From Acidobacteriota bacterium (GTDB taxonomy: Bacteria; Acidobacteriota; Blastocatellia; RBC074): 6,053 bases of DNA. Positions 1-6,053 of this stretch are shown here, in pieces; the stretch's first letter is position 1, and every line of letters starts with the position of its first letter. Where the stretch lies: the NCBI GenBank assembly GCA_013140935.1, contig JABFSD010000664.1:1-6053 (forward strand). The letters run 5' to 3'. The translations under genes and the position numbers were made by a program. The notes below the pieces were generated by a model. That model searched no databases. It had not been told where the DNA came from and worked only from the letters and a program-made list of their open reading frames with translations.

Positions 1-2
1 CG

Positions 3-83
3 CAAATCCGCCGCATCCGCGTCATCAGCGGTCAAACAGGCTTCACTTGCGCAGCAATTCTTTTATGCACAGGCTTCAAGTAA
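3..83 (+). CDS. C-terminal end of an unidentified upstream gene (partial)
   Basis: The reading frame that starts at base 3 is open from the left edge to a TAA at 81-83 and gives about 26 residues, ending in GQTGFTCAAILLCTGFK. Most codons in the first half end in C, as in the genes downstream, and the residues are a plausible mix for a protein core. The other two forward frames give Ala/Ser-rich or Pro/Arg/His-rich strings that look less like protein. The family is not recognisable from so few residues. If real, the gene ends 45 bases before the first propeller gene, in the same direction, so it could be the preceding member of the operon. This call rests on codon pattern only. Confidence 0.35.
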   Translation, partial: QIRRIRVISGQTGFTCAAILLCTGFK

Positions 84-128
84 GTACCGCCTCGCGCACA
101 TCCCTCACCAACCACCAACGGTTTTTTT

Positions 129-1718
129 ATGAGACTTAAAGCATTGATGATGACGGTCAGCGCGTTGACGTTGTGGGTTTGTCTCACGACGGTGCGACCA
201 CAAGCCCAAAGCGGCAAACTTGCCGAATGGCTGATGGATGGCGGCGACGTGCAACGTACCGCGTGGCAGCGGCACGAGACGATTCTTTCGACCAGCAGTG
301 TCAAAAACATGCGGCTGCTTTGGAAGACCCGTCTCGACAACGAACCGCGCCAGATGCACAACTTGTTGCCTGCGTTGATTGCGCCGAACGTCAAAACCGC
401 GAATGGCTTAAAACAAATCGTGCTGGTGACAGGGGCGAGCGATAACCTTTACGGGCTTGATGCCGAGACGGGCGCGCAGTTGTGGAAGCTGCATTTCGAC
501 AGCAACTGGACTCCGAAAGGCGGCAGTTACATTTTGTGTCCGGGCGGCATCACGGCGACTCCGATCATTGTGCGCGGCAAGGCCGAAGGCGAATACGTAG
601 TCTATGCGGCTTCGTGGGACGGACGCTTGCGGCGCGTTGATCTCGCCACCGGCAAAGAGATTGCACCGGCTGAAAAATTCATGCCGCCGAACGGCAAGCC
701 TTACGCGCTGAATTTATTCAACAACGTGATCTTCGCGCATACGGCGCAAGGCTGCGGCGGCAATCCGAACATGGTTTACACCTACGATCTGGCTACGGAT
801 AAGGTCGGCGCGTGGGGGCCAGCGGGCGGCGGCATGTGGGGACGCACGGGCGGCGCGATCAGTTCAAAAGGCGTGATGTTCACCGGCACGGGCGACGGCC
901 AGTGGCAACCTGAGAACGGCATCTATGGCAACGGCATCGTCGCCGTCACGCAAGACCCCGCCACCAAAACCGCCAAGCTCGTAGATTACTTTGCTCCGAA
1001 AAACGCCGCGTGGCTTTTCAAGCGCGATCTCGACATGCAAGTCAGTTGCGCGATCTTCAATTACAAAGGCAAAGAGTTGATGATTGATGCGGGCAAAGAG
1101 GGCGTGATGTATTTGATGGATACTGATTCGATTGGCGGCGACGATCATCGAACGCCGCTTTATACGACGCCGCTGTTTTGCAACGAAGAAGTGAATTTCG
1201 CTTCGGCTGGTGTGTGGGGATCACTGGCTACGTGGGAAGACGCGCGCGGCACGCGCTGGGCGCTGTCGCCGTTCTGGGGGCCGAAGCATTCAAAGTTCAC
1301 CGCGCCGATTGAAAACGGCGTCGTCAAAAAAGGCGCAATCGTCGCGTTTAAGGTCGAAGGAACTGCGGGTAAGTACAAGCTCCCGCCCACATGGATTTCG
1401 CGCGATATGGATCGCGCCGAACCGCCGGTGATTGCCAACGGCGTGGTCTTCGCTTTCGGCAGCGGCGAAGACACCGATCAAGCGGCGTATGACATCGGAC
1501 TGGAATATAACAGCGCGACGAATCGCATTAAGAACTCTACGCACGCGGTGCTTTATGCGCTTGACGCGCAAACAGGCAAGGAGCTTTGGTCGAGTGGCGA
1601 TACGATTGCTTCGTGGAATCACTGGAGCGGCATCTCTGTTGCGAACGGCAAAGTTTATCTCAGCACTTTTGACGGCTATCAATACTGCTTCGGCATTAGG
1701 CAAGGAGCGCAACAATGA
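129..1718 (+). CDS. Exported PQQ-repeat-type beta-propeller protein (first paralogue)
   Basis: A 529-residue protein with a signal peptide: Arg2 and Lys4, a hydrophobic stretch at about residues 5-22, and a likely cut near PQA/QS (residues 25-27). It should therefore act in the periplasm or outside the cell. The mature start, [13 protein letters not shown] (34-46) followed by SVKNMRLLW (57-65), matches the opening of quinoprotein dehydrogenases (W..GGD..RT, then NV..L..W). PQQ-type propeller repeats appear as [10 protein letters not shown] (110-119), VDLATGKEI (170-178) and [10 protein letters not shown] (478-487). Mature cysteines are C137, C209, C307, C351 and C520. None are adjacent and there is no CxxCH, so the disulphide next to PQQ in classic alcohol dehydrogenases and a fused cytochrome are both absent. 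The start at 129 is the first start codon after an in-frame stop at 81-83. It has no clear Shine-Dalgarno sequence; seven T bases (122-128) precede it. It could bind PQQ, be a degenerate dehydrogenase, or be a non-enzymatic BamB-like scaffold. Confidence 0.88.
   Translation: MRLKALMMTVSALTLWVCLTTVRPQAQSGKLAEWLMDGGDVQRTAWQRHETILSTSSVKNMRLLWKTRLDNEPRQMHNLLPALIAPNVKTANGLKQIVLVTGASDNLYGLDAETGAQLWKLHFDSNWTPKGGSYILCPGGITATPIIVRGKAEGEYVVYAASWDGRLRRVDLATGKEIAPAEKFMPPNGKPYALNLFNNVIFAHTAQGCGGNPNMVYTYDLATDKVGAWGPAGGGMWGRTGGAISSKGVMFTGTGDGQWQPENGIYGNGIVAVTQDPATKTAKLVDYFAPKNAAWLFKRDLDMQVSCAIFNYKGKELMIDAGKEGVMYLMDTDSIGGDDHRTPLYTTPLFCNEEVNFASAGVWGSLATWEDARGTRWALSPFWGPKHSKFTAPIENGVVKKGAIVAFKVEGTAGKYKLPPTWISRDMDRAEPPVIANGVVFAFGSGEDTDQAAYDIGLEYNSATNRIKNSTHAVLYALDAQTGKELWSSGDTIASWNHWSGISVANGKVYLSTFDGYQYCFGIRQGAQQ
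1702..1707 (+). promoter_or_regulatory. Ribosome binding site of the second propeller gene
   Basis: AAGGAG lies 7 bases before the ATG at 1715, inside the last codons of the first propeller gene. Together with the ATGA overlap of stop and start it fixes the start and suggests coupled translation of the two paralogues. Confidence 0.8.
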
Positions 1719-3253
1719 AAAAGTATTTTCTATTCACAATGCTGTTATGCGCTTCGACTACGTTCGCGCAATTCCGCAGCACCAACGATTGGCTGACCGA
1801 CAACGGCAATGCGCAGCGTACCGCTACGATCAAAGGCGACGCGCAAATCAATAAAGACCTCGTCGCTCAACCCGGCTATCTCAAATTTCTTTGGAAGCTC
1901 AAACTCAGCAAAACGCCTACGCGACTTTCAACGCCGGCTACGTTGGAATTGCTGATCGGTTATCGCGGCTTTCGCATGATGGCTTTTGTCGCGGGCGGCA
2001 ATAACCAGCTTTACACGATTGACACTGACTTGGGGCGATTGGAGTGGGAGAAAACGCTGAAAGCCGCGCCAGTCAATGCGTCAGGCGTTTGTTCCGGCGG
2101 AACGTCGACGAGTGTCGTGCGGCCTACGGAATCGGCGATTGCGACGGGCGGCGGCGGTTTTGGATTCGGTCGTAGCACGCCCGCCGTCAGCAGCGTCGGC
2201 GAACCGAAAGCAGGCGCGACAACCATTCGCGCCGCAACGGGCGTAGGCTTTGAAATTCCGACGACCCCGCCGCCGGTCAAATCAGACAAACCGACGAAGC
2301 CTCCGATGGGCGGCGTATTTTTCGGCGGCGCGAATGTGATTTACGCGCTCGGCCGTGACGGAATGATTCATGCGATGCACTTGTCGAACGGTGCGGACTA
2401 TCACGCGCCGGTGCAGTTTTTGCCTGCCGGAGCTAATGCCAATGGCCTGATCGTCGTTGATGGCATGGCTTATGCGGTGACAACAAACGGCTGTGGTGGT
2501 GCAGCGAACGGCTTATGGCAACTCGATTTTGAAACGCAAAAAGTTTCGACGTGGAAGGGTAACATCGTCGGCGCGGCTGGCGCGGCGTTTGGGCCTGACG
2601 GAACGATTTACGTGGCGACGAGCGAAGGCGCGTTGACAGCGATTGACGCGAAGACGTTGCAAACCAAAGCGACTTATTCAGCAACCGGCGGGATGGCTTC
2701 GACGCCTGTCGTGTTTAAGCACGGCAGCAAAACGTTGATTGCCGCCGCAGCCAAAGACGGCAGCTTGCATTTGCTTGATGCGGCGAATTTGTCTGCGGCG
2801 TTGGCGACGACTGCGAGAACCAATCCATCCATTGCCACAACAGCATTGGCGAGTTATCAAGATGCGAACGGCACGCGCTGGATATTGGTTGCGCACAACG
2901 GCGCATTGCCTGCGGGCTTTGCGGGAAACGCTGCCACGAATGGCGCAATTCTCGCGTGGAAAGTCGTAGAGGCCAACGGCAAGCTCGTGCTGCAAAAAGG
3001 TTGGGCTTCGCGCAATGTAGCCTCGCCGCTGACGTCGACGGTGATTAACGGCGTAGTGTTCGCTACGTCGAGTGCGGCCAACCGTTCGGTGATTTATGCG
3101 CTTGACGGCACGACGGGCAAAGAACTTTGGAACAGTGGCGCAACGATTACTTCGTCGGCACGCGGCAATGCGCTGTCAGGCGGGATGGGACAATTTTATC
3201 TGACGACGCAAGACGGCACGCTTTACGCTTTTGGCGTGCCGATGGAACGCTAA
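1715..3253 (+). CDS. Exported PQQ-repeat-type beta-propeller protein (second paralogue, with a low-complexity insertion)
   Basis: A 512-residue protein with a clear signal peptide: Lys2-Lys3, a hydrophobic core, and a likely cut after TTFA (residue 18). It is a diverged paralogue of the gene before it. [12 protein letters not shown] (26-37) matches [22 protein letters not shown] (381-389) matches [16 protein letters not shown] (444-450) matches ANGVVFA, and [15 protein letters not shown] (461-475) matches [15 protein letters not shown]. The C-terminal blade ends [14 protein letters not shown], as [14 protein letters not shown] ends the first. Only C126 and C260 remain in the mature chain; both align with C137 and C209 of the paralogue. 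Between them is an insertion of about 62 residues (roughly 139-200). The protein has fewer tryptophans than its partner and is rich in Ala, Gly and Thr. The ATG overlaps the previous stop by four bases. Family membership is secure; the ligand and any activity are unknown, and PQQ binding is not shown. Confidence 0.87.
   Translation: MKKYFLFTMLLCASTTFAQFRSTNDWLTDNGNAQRTATIKGDAQINKDLVAQPGYLKFLWKLKLSKTPTRLSTPATLELLIGYRGFRMMAFVAGGNNQLYTIDTDLGRLEWEKTLKAAPVNASGVCSGGTSTSVVRPTESAIATGGGGFGFGRSTPAVSSVGEPKAGATTIRAATGVGFEIPTTPPPVKSDKPTKPPMGGVFFGGANVIYALGRDGMIHAMHLSNGADYHAPVQFLPAGANANGLIVVDGMAYAVTTNGCGGAANGLWQLDFETQKVSTWKGNIVGAAGAAFGPDGTIYVATSEGALTAIDAKTLQTKATYSATGGMASTPVVFKHGSKTLIAAAAKDGSLHLLDAANLSAALATTARTNPSIATTALASYQDANGTRWILVAHNGALPAGFAGNAATNGAILAWKVVEANGKLVLQKGWASRNVASPLTSTVINGVVFATSSAANRSVIYALDGTTGKELWNSGATITSSARGNALSGGMGQFYLTTQDGTLYAFGVPMER
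2129..2314 (+). other. Low-complexity Gly/Pro-rich insertion within the second propeller protein
   Basis: This stretch encodes roughly residues 139-200. It has a GGGGFGFG run (145-152), then a Ser/Ala/Thr-rich part, then a proline-lysine part ([19 protein letters not shown]). In the paralogue, C137 is 18 residues before the strand [11 protein letters not shown]. Here C126 is 80 residues before the matching strand [11 protein letters not shown]. The next 54 residues, up to the second shared cysteine, have equal length in both proteins, so the net insertion is 62 residues. The exact edges are uncertain. It is probably a disordered loop projecting between blades. Confidence 0.7.
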
Positions 3254-3254
3254 C

Positions 3255-3260
3255 AAGGAG
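3255..3260 (+). promoter_or_regulatory. Ribosome binding site of the FAH-family gene
   Basis: AAGGAG begins one base after the TAA of the second propeller gene and lies 6 bases before the ATG at 3267. It decides the start: the upstream in-frame ATG at 3231 lies inside the preceding gene, has no such site, and would add 12 residues ([12 protein letters not shown]) unlike any family N-terminus. Confidence 0.85.
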
Positions 3261-3266
3261 AAACTT

Positions 3267-4259
3267 ATGTCGGATGTATCTTCGACTCCTTTTGCACTAG
3301 GAACCTTTGCGGCGGCTGACGGCAAACCTTTTCCGGGACTGGTGCTGCACGACAAAGTGTTCGCGCCCGACGCGCTGCCCATTTTGGCCGAAGCGGGTTC
3401 GATACTCGCGTTGCTCGAAAACTGGGAAACGAATTTCGCTACGCTGGAATGGGAAGTCGCTTCGCTGGATGAGACGGGCGGAATTGCGCTCGATCAACTG
3501 CGCGTTTATCCGCCGGTCAATCTGCCGCGTCAGGTGTTTTGTTCGGGCGCGAATTACAAAAAGCACGTCATTGACTTGATTATTGATGAGGCCGATAGCC
3601 CCGGGACTGAGAACATGACGGCGGAAGAGCGGCGCGTATGGGCTACGAAAATGATGGATGACCGCGCTGAAAACGGTTATCCGTATATGTTCACGAAACC
3701 CGTCTCGGTCGTGACCGGTGCGTATGACCACATCGTCTTGCCGCCGCACGCCAAAGCGCCCGACTGGGAACTCGAACTCGGCGTCGTCATCGGACGCAAA
3801 GCGCGCCACGTCGCGCGTGCCGAAGCGATGAGTTATGTCGCGGGTTACAGCATCGTCAACGACATCACCAATCGCGATCACGTCTTTCGCCGTGACGCCG
3901 TCAAAGCGATGGGCAGCGATTGGGTCGCCGCAAAAGGTTCGCCGACCTATTTGCCGTTCGGGCCTTATCTCGTGCCGGCGGCGTTCGTGCCGCATCCGCA
4001 AGAGTTGCAACTCACGCTCAAGCTCAATGGCGAAATCAAACAGGATGAAAGCACGGCGGATATGATTTTCGACATTGCGCGGCAAATTGAATATCTGTCT
4101 GGCCTCGTCGAGTTATGGCCGGGCGATGTGATTTGTACGGGTTCGCCCGCTGGGAACGGAACCCATTACCAACGATTTTTACAAGCAGGCGATGTGGTCG
4201 AGAGTACCATCACAGGCTTAGGCGTACAGCGAAACACATGCGTGTTAGAGCGCGTCTGA
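3267..4259 (+). CDS. Fumarylacetoacetate hydrolase superfamily enzyme
   Basis: A 330-residue cytoplasmic enzyme with no signal peptide. An N-terminal region of about 85 residues precedes the FAH fold. Family motifs appear in order: FCSGANYKKH (91-100, matching the usual G.NY..H), FTKPVSVVTG (142-151), DWELELGVVIG (166-176), GYSIVNDITNRD (193-204), GSPTYLPFGPYLVP (224-237) and the C-terminal LWPGDVICTGSPAGNG (283-298). By family precedent E168, E170 and D199 should bind the divalent metal, with K144 and K223 near the substrate. H100 and D103 occupy the places of the His-Glu pair of FAHD1-type enzymes. About 40 residues between H100 and the TKP motif (101-141) form a longer lid than in compact members. 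Members hydrolyse acylpyruvates, decarboxylate oxaloacetate, or hydrate or isomerise 2-oxo acids; the sequence does not say which applies here. The gene starts 13 bases after the second propeller gene, suggesting one operon. The superfamily is certain, the reaction is not. Confidence 0.93.
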   Translation: MSDVSSTPFALGTFAAADGKPFPGLVLHDKVFAPDALPILAEAGSILALLENWETNFATLEWEVASLDETGGIALDQLRVYPPVNLPRQVFCSGANYKKHVIDLIIDEADSPGTENMTAEERRVWATKMMDDRAENGYPYMFTKPVSVVTGAYDHIVLPPHAKAPDWELELGVVIGRKARHVARAEAMSYVAGYSIVNDITNRDHVFRRDAVKAMGSDWVAAKGSPTYLPFGPYLVPAAFVPHPQELQLTLKLNGEIKQDESTADMIFDIARQIEYLSGLVELWPGDVICTGSPAGNGTHYQRFLQAGDVVESTITGLGVQRNTCVLERV

Positions 4260-4350
4260 GGTCTTCATAGCTACATTGCAAACCATCATCAGGTAACGAG
4301 CCAGTCGGTTTTTATCGGCGCTCAAAACCCACAACTAAGGAGTCTATGAA
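4260..4350 (+). other. Intergenic gap before the TonB-dependent receptor
   Basis: This is the longest non-coding gap in the window, at 91 bases. It has no convincing sigma-70 promoter pair and no strong terminator. The only hairpin-like element is a weak bulged stem (AACGA at 4295-4299 with TCGGTT at 4305-4310) running into five T bases. The gap is long enough to hold a promoter for the receptor, but none can be read with confidence, so read-through from the operon upstream remains possible. Confidence 0.5.
4337..4342 (+). promoter_or_regulatory. Ribosome binding site of the TonB-dependent receptor
   Basis: AAGGAG lies 8 bases before the ATG at 4351. An earlier ATG at 4346 is only 3 bases away and is closed after two codons by the TGA at 4352-4354, so 4351 is the start. 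Confidence 0.8.
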
Positions 4351-6053
4351 ATGAAGAGAAGCAGTATTGCTCTTTCAATGAGTATGTTTTTGCTGACGAT
4401 GTTCAGCCTTTTGATAACCCCATCCGCCGCGCTGGCACAGGCCGTGAGCGGCACGCTGCTGGGCGCGGTCAGCGATCAAAACGGTGCCTCCGTCCCTGGC
4501 GCGAAACTGACATTTACGCACCCGGCGACGGGCTTGACGCGTTCTATCACCAGCGATGAATCGGGCGAGTATGTCGCGCCGAACCTGCCCACCGGCCTTT
4601 ATAACATCGTGGTCGAAGCGAATGGTTTCAAGAAAGCCAATCTCACCAATGTGCAACTCGGCGTAGACCAAAAGTTGCGCGTAGACGTGAAACTCGAAAT
4701 CGGCGCGGCCAGTGAATCCGTCGAAGTGCAAGGCGGCGCGGCGCTGGTGCAAACCGATAGTTCCGATCTGAGCGGCACGATCAACGAACGGCAAATCGTC
4801 AACTTGCCGCTCAACGGACGCAATTTCGTGGCGCTGACACGCACGCTGCCCGGCGTGCAGCGCGGCATTCCCGGCGCGAACATTGACGGCGCGGGCAGTC
4901 TGGCGTGGCGCGCTTCGGCGTCGTTTTCGGCCAATGGGATGCGCACGCGCGACAACAACTTCATGCTCGACGGCGTAGACAACAACGAAACCTGGCTCAA
5001 CTCGGTCGTGATCTTCCCCAGCGTTGACGCGCTCGAAGAGTTCAAGGTGCAAACCAGCACCTACTCCGCCGAGTTCGGGCGCTCGTCCGGCGGCGTCGTC
5101 AACATTCAGATCAAATCGGGGCAGAACGCTTTTCACGGCAGCGCGTTCGAGTTTCTGCGCAACAACAAGCTCGACGCCAACGACTTTTTCAACAACCGGA
5201 ACCGCCGCAATCTCAACGCCAACGGTAAAGCGCAAACGCCGCCTTTCAAACAGAACCAGTTCGGCGGCACGGCGGGCGGGCATATCCGCAAGGACAAGAC
5301 GTTTTTCTTCGGCGATTACCAGGGCACGCGCATCCGCGACAGCAAGACCTATCTTTCGAACGTGCCGACGCTGAAGATGCGCACGGGCGATTTTTCGGAA
5401 CTCACCAACGTCATTTACAACCCGCTGACCAATCAGCCCTTTGCCGGCAATATCATTCCGGCGGCGCAGTTCGATCCGGCGGCGAAGAAAATCATTGATG
5501 AGCTTTATCCATTGCCGAACGTCGCGGGCACGCGCGCGGCGAACGGGCAGATCATCAACAACTTCATTTACAACCCGGTGCTGCAACGCGAAGACGACCA
5601 GTTCGACGCGAAGATTGACAACTATTTCAGCTCGAACAATCGCTTCTTCGGGCGCTATAGCTTCGAGCGCACGCATCGCTTCCTGCCCGCTTCAATCCCG
5701 CACGGCGATGCCGGCTTTACCTTTGGCGCGGGCAACGGGCTGGTGCGCGCGCAAAGTCTGGCGCTCAACGACACACACACCTTCAGCCCAAGCTGGTTGA
5801 ATGAATTTCGTTTCGGCTTCAGCCGCATCGGCTTCAAGGTGACTTCGATTGACGCCGGCACCAATCTGGCGCAGAGCGTCGGCATTCCGGGCGTCAACAT
5901 CACCGACACGGCGACGGCGATGTCGCAAATCGCCTTCAATCCGGGGCAGGAAATCCGCCACCTGGGCGCGAACGGCAACCAGCCGCTGCTGACCTTCCTC
6001 GACACGTTCCAGATTTTCGACAACGTGACGCACACGCGCGGCAACCATACGAT
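4351..6053 (+). CDS. TonB-dependent receptor, Oar-like, with N-terminal carboxypeptidase-regulatory-like domain (3' end missing)
   Basis: The frame stays open to the right edge and shows 567 residues, about half of the 1000-1200 usual for this group. A signal peptide (Lys2-Arg3, hydrophobic core about 6-22, likely cut after SAALA at 29) sends it to the outer membrane. Residues 32-116 form a carboxypeptidase-regulatory-like beta-sandwich: GTLLGAVSDQNGASVPGAKL (34-53), then DESGEYVAPNLPTGLYNIVV. The plug domain follows, with ERQIVNLPLNGRNF (146-159), SANGMRTRDNNFMLDGVDNNE (193-213), then EFGRSSGGVVNIQIKSGQN (241-259). FHGSAFEFLRN (261-271) opens the barrel, and strands such as FFGRYSFERTH (432-442) and WLNEFRFGFSRIGF (482-495) continue it. 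The visible part has no cysteine. These receptors import large or scarce molecules using TonB energy; the ligand cannot be inferred. There is no obvious TonB box between the signal peptide and the first domain. Placement next to the FAH gene suggests uptake of a substrate for this locus. Confidence 0.93.
   Translation, partial: MKRSSIALSMSMFLLTMFSLLITPSAALAQAVSGTLLGAVSDQNGASVPGAKLTFTHPATGLTRSITSDESGEYVAPNLPTGLYNIVVEANGFKKANLTNVQLGVDQKLRVDVKLEIGAASESVEVQGGAALVQTDSSDLSGTINERQIVNLPLNGRNFVALTRTLPGVQRGIPGANIDGAGSLAWRASASFSANGMRTRDNNFMLDGVDNNETWLNSVVIFPSVDALEEFKVQTSTYSAEFGRSSGGVVNIQIKSGQNAFHGSAFEFLRNNKLDANDFFNNRNRRNLNANGKAQTPPFKQNQFGGTAGGHIRKDKTFFFGDYQGTRIRDSKTYLSNVPTLKMRTGDFSELTNVIYNPLTNQPFAGNIIPAAQFDPAAKKIIDELYPLPNVAGTRAANGQIINNFIYNPVLQREDDQFDAKIDNYFSSNNRFFGRYSFERTHRFLPASIPHGDAGFTFGAGNGLVRAQSLALNDTHTFSPSWLNEFRFGFSRIGFKVTSIDAGTNLAQSVGIPGVNITDTATAMSQIAFNPGQEIRHLGANGNQPLLTFLDTFQIFDNVTHTRGNHT

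Noticed and set aside
110..128. A terminator-like hairpin (AACC and GGTT with a 6-base loop) followed by T bases before the first propeller gene
   Set aside because: The stem has four pairs only, and the T run abuts the start codon. It could be chance in a short AC-rich spacer.
1..132. An alternative upstream frame ending at the TGA at 130-132, overlapping the first propeller start by ATGA
   Set aside because: The translation is low-complexity Ala/Ser and then Pro/His-rich, without the C-ending codon pattern. The frame ending at 83 looks more like coding sequence.
159..182. A lipoprotein signal around C18 in the first propeller protein
   Set aside because: The residues before the cysteine (LWV) do not fit a lipobox, which needs a small residue at -1. 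The same holds for C12 of the second paralogue (MLL).
3231..3266. A longer FAH protein starting at the ATG at 3231
   Set aside because: It would overlap the preceding gene by 23 bases without a ribosome binding site. The ATG at 3267 has AAGGAG at the right distance.
3297..4085. A 262-residue open frame on the minus strand, opposite the FAH gene
   Set aside because: It is dominated by Arg, Phe, His and Asp, with no family motif, and lies entirely opposite a well-supported enzyme.
4295..4313. A possible intrinsic terminator after the FAH gene
   Set aside because: The stem is only five pairs with a bulge and is AT-rich; the T run is short. It is too weak to call.
4375..5676. A 433-residue open frame on the minus strand, opposite the receptor
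   Set aside because: It is rich in Arg, Val, Ala and Glu without recognisable motifs, as expected for the antisense of a GC-rich coding frame, while the plus strand encodes a clear TonB-dependent receptor.

Overview
The window looks like part of a genome from the phylum Acidobacteriota, possibly class Blastocatellia, or a near relative. The main evidence is the last gene, a TonB-dependent receptor of the Oar-like type: a carboxypeptidase-regulatory-like domain directly after the signal peptide, then plug motifs such as NLPLNGRNF and ANGMRTRDNNFMLDG. Such receptors occur in large families in that phylum. The placement rests on motif recognition alone. All genes seen lie on the plus strand.

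Layout: positions 3-83 appear to be the last codons of an upstream gene. At 129-1718 and 1715-3253 lie two diverged tandem paralogues that encode exported beta-propeller proteins of the PQQ-repeat type; they overlap by 4 bases (ATGA). At 3267-4259, 13 bases further on, is a cytoplasmic fumarylacetoacetate hydrolase (FAH) superfamily enzyme that keeps the metal-binding acidic residues. A 91-base gap with no convincing terminator or promoter follows. The TonB-dependent receptor then runs from 4351 off the right edge; 567 residues are visible.

The two propeller genes and the FAH gene are packed as an operon, and all three genes after the first have the same AAGGAG ribosome binding site. The receptor may share the transcript or have its own promoter. 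A reasonable but unproven reading is a scavenging and breakdown unit: the receptor brings a substrate across the outer membrane, the propeller proteins act in the periplasm by binding or oxidising something, and the FAH enzyme cleaves or otherwise processes a 2-oxo or acylpyruvate-type intermediate in the cytoplasm. The substrate cannot be read from the sequence.

The most notable details are in the propeller pair. After removal of the signal peptides, the second paralogue has only two cysteines, and both match cysteines in the first. Between them it carries an in-frame insertion of about 62 residues, rich in glycine, then proline and lysine. Neither protein has the adjacent cysteine pair of PQQ alcohol dehydrogenases or a haem-binding CxxCH, so an enzymatic role should not be assumed. 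I saw no tRNA, rRNA, CRISPR array, insertion sequence or attachment site.
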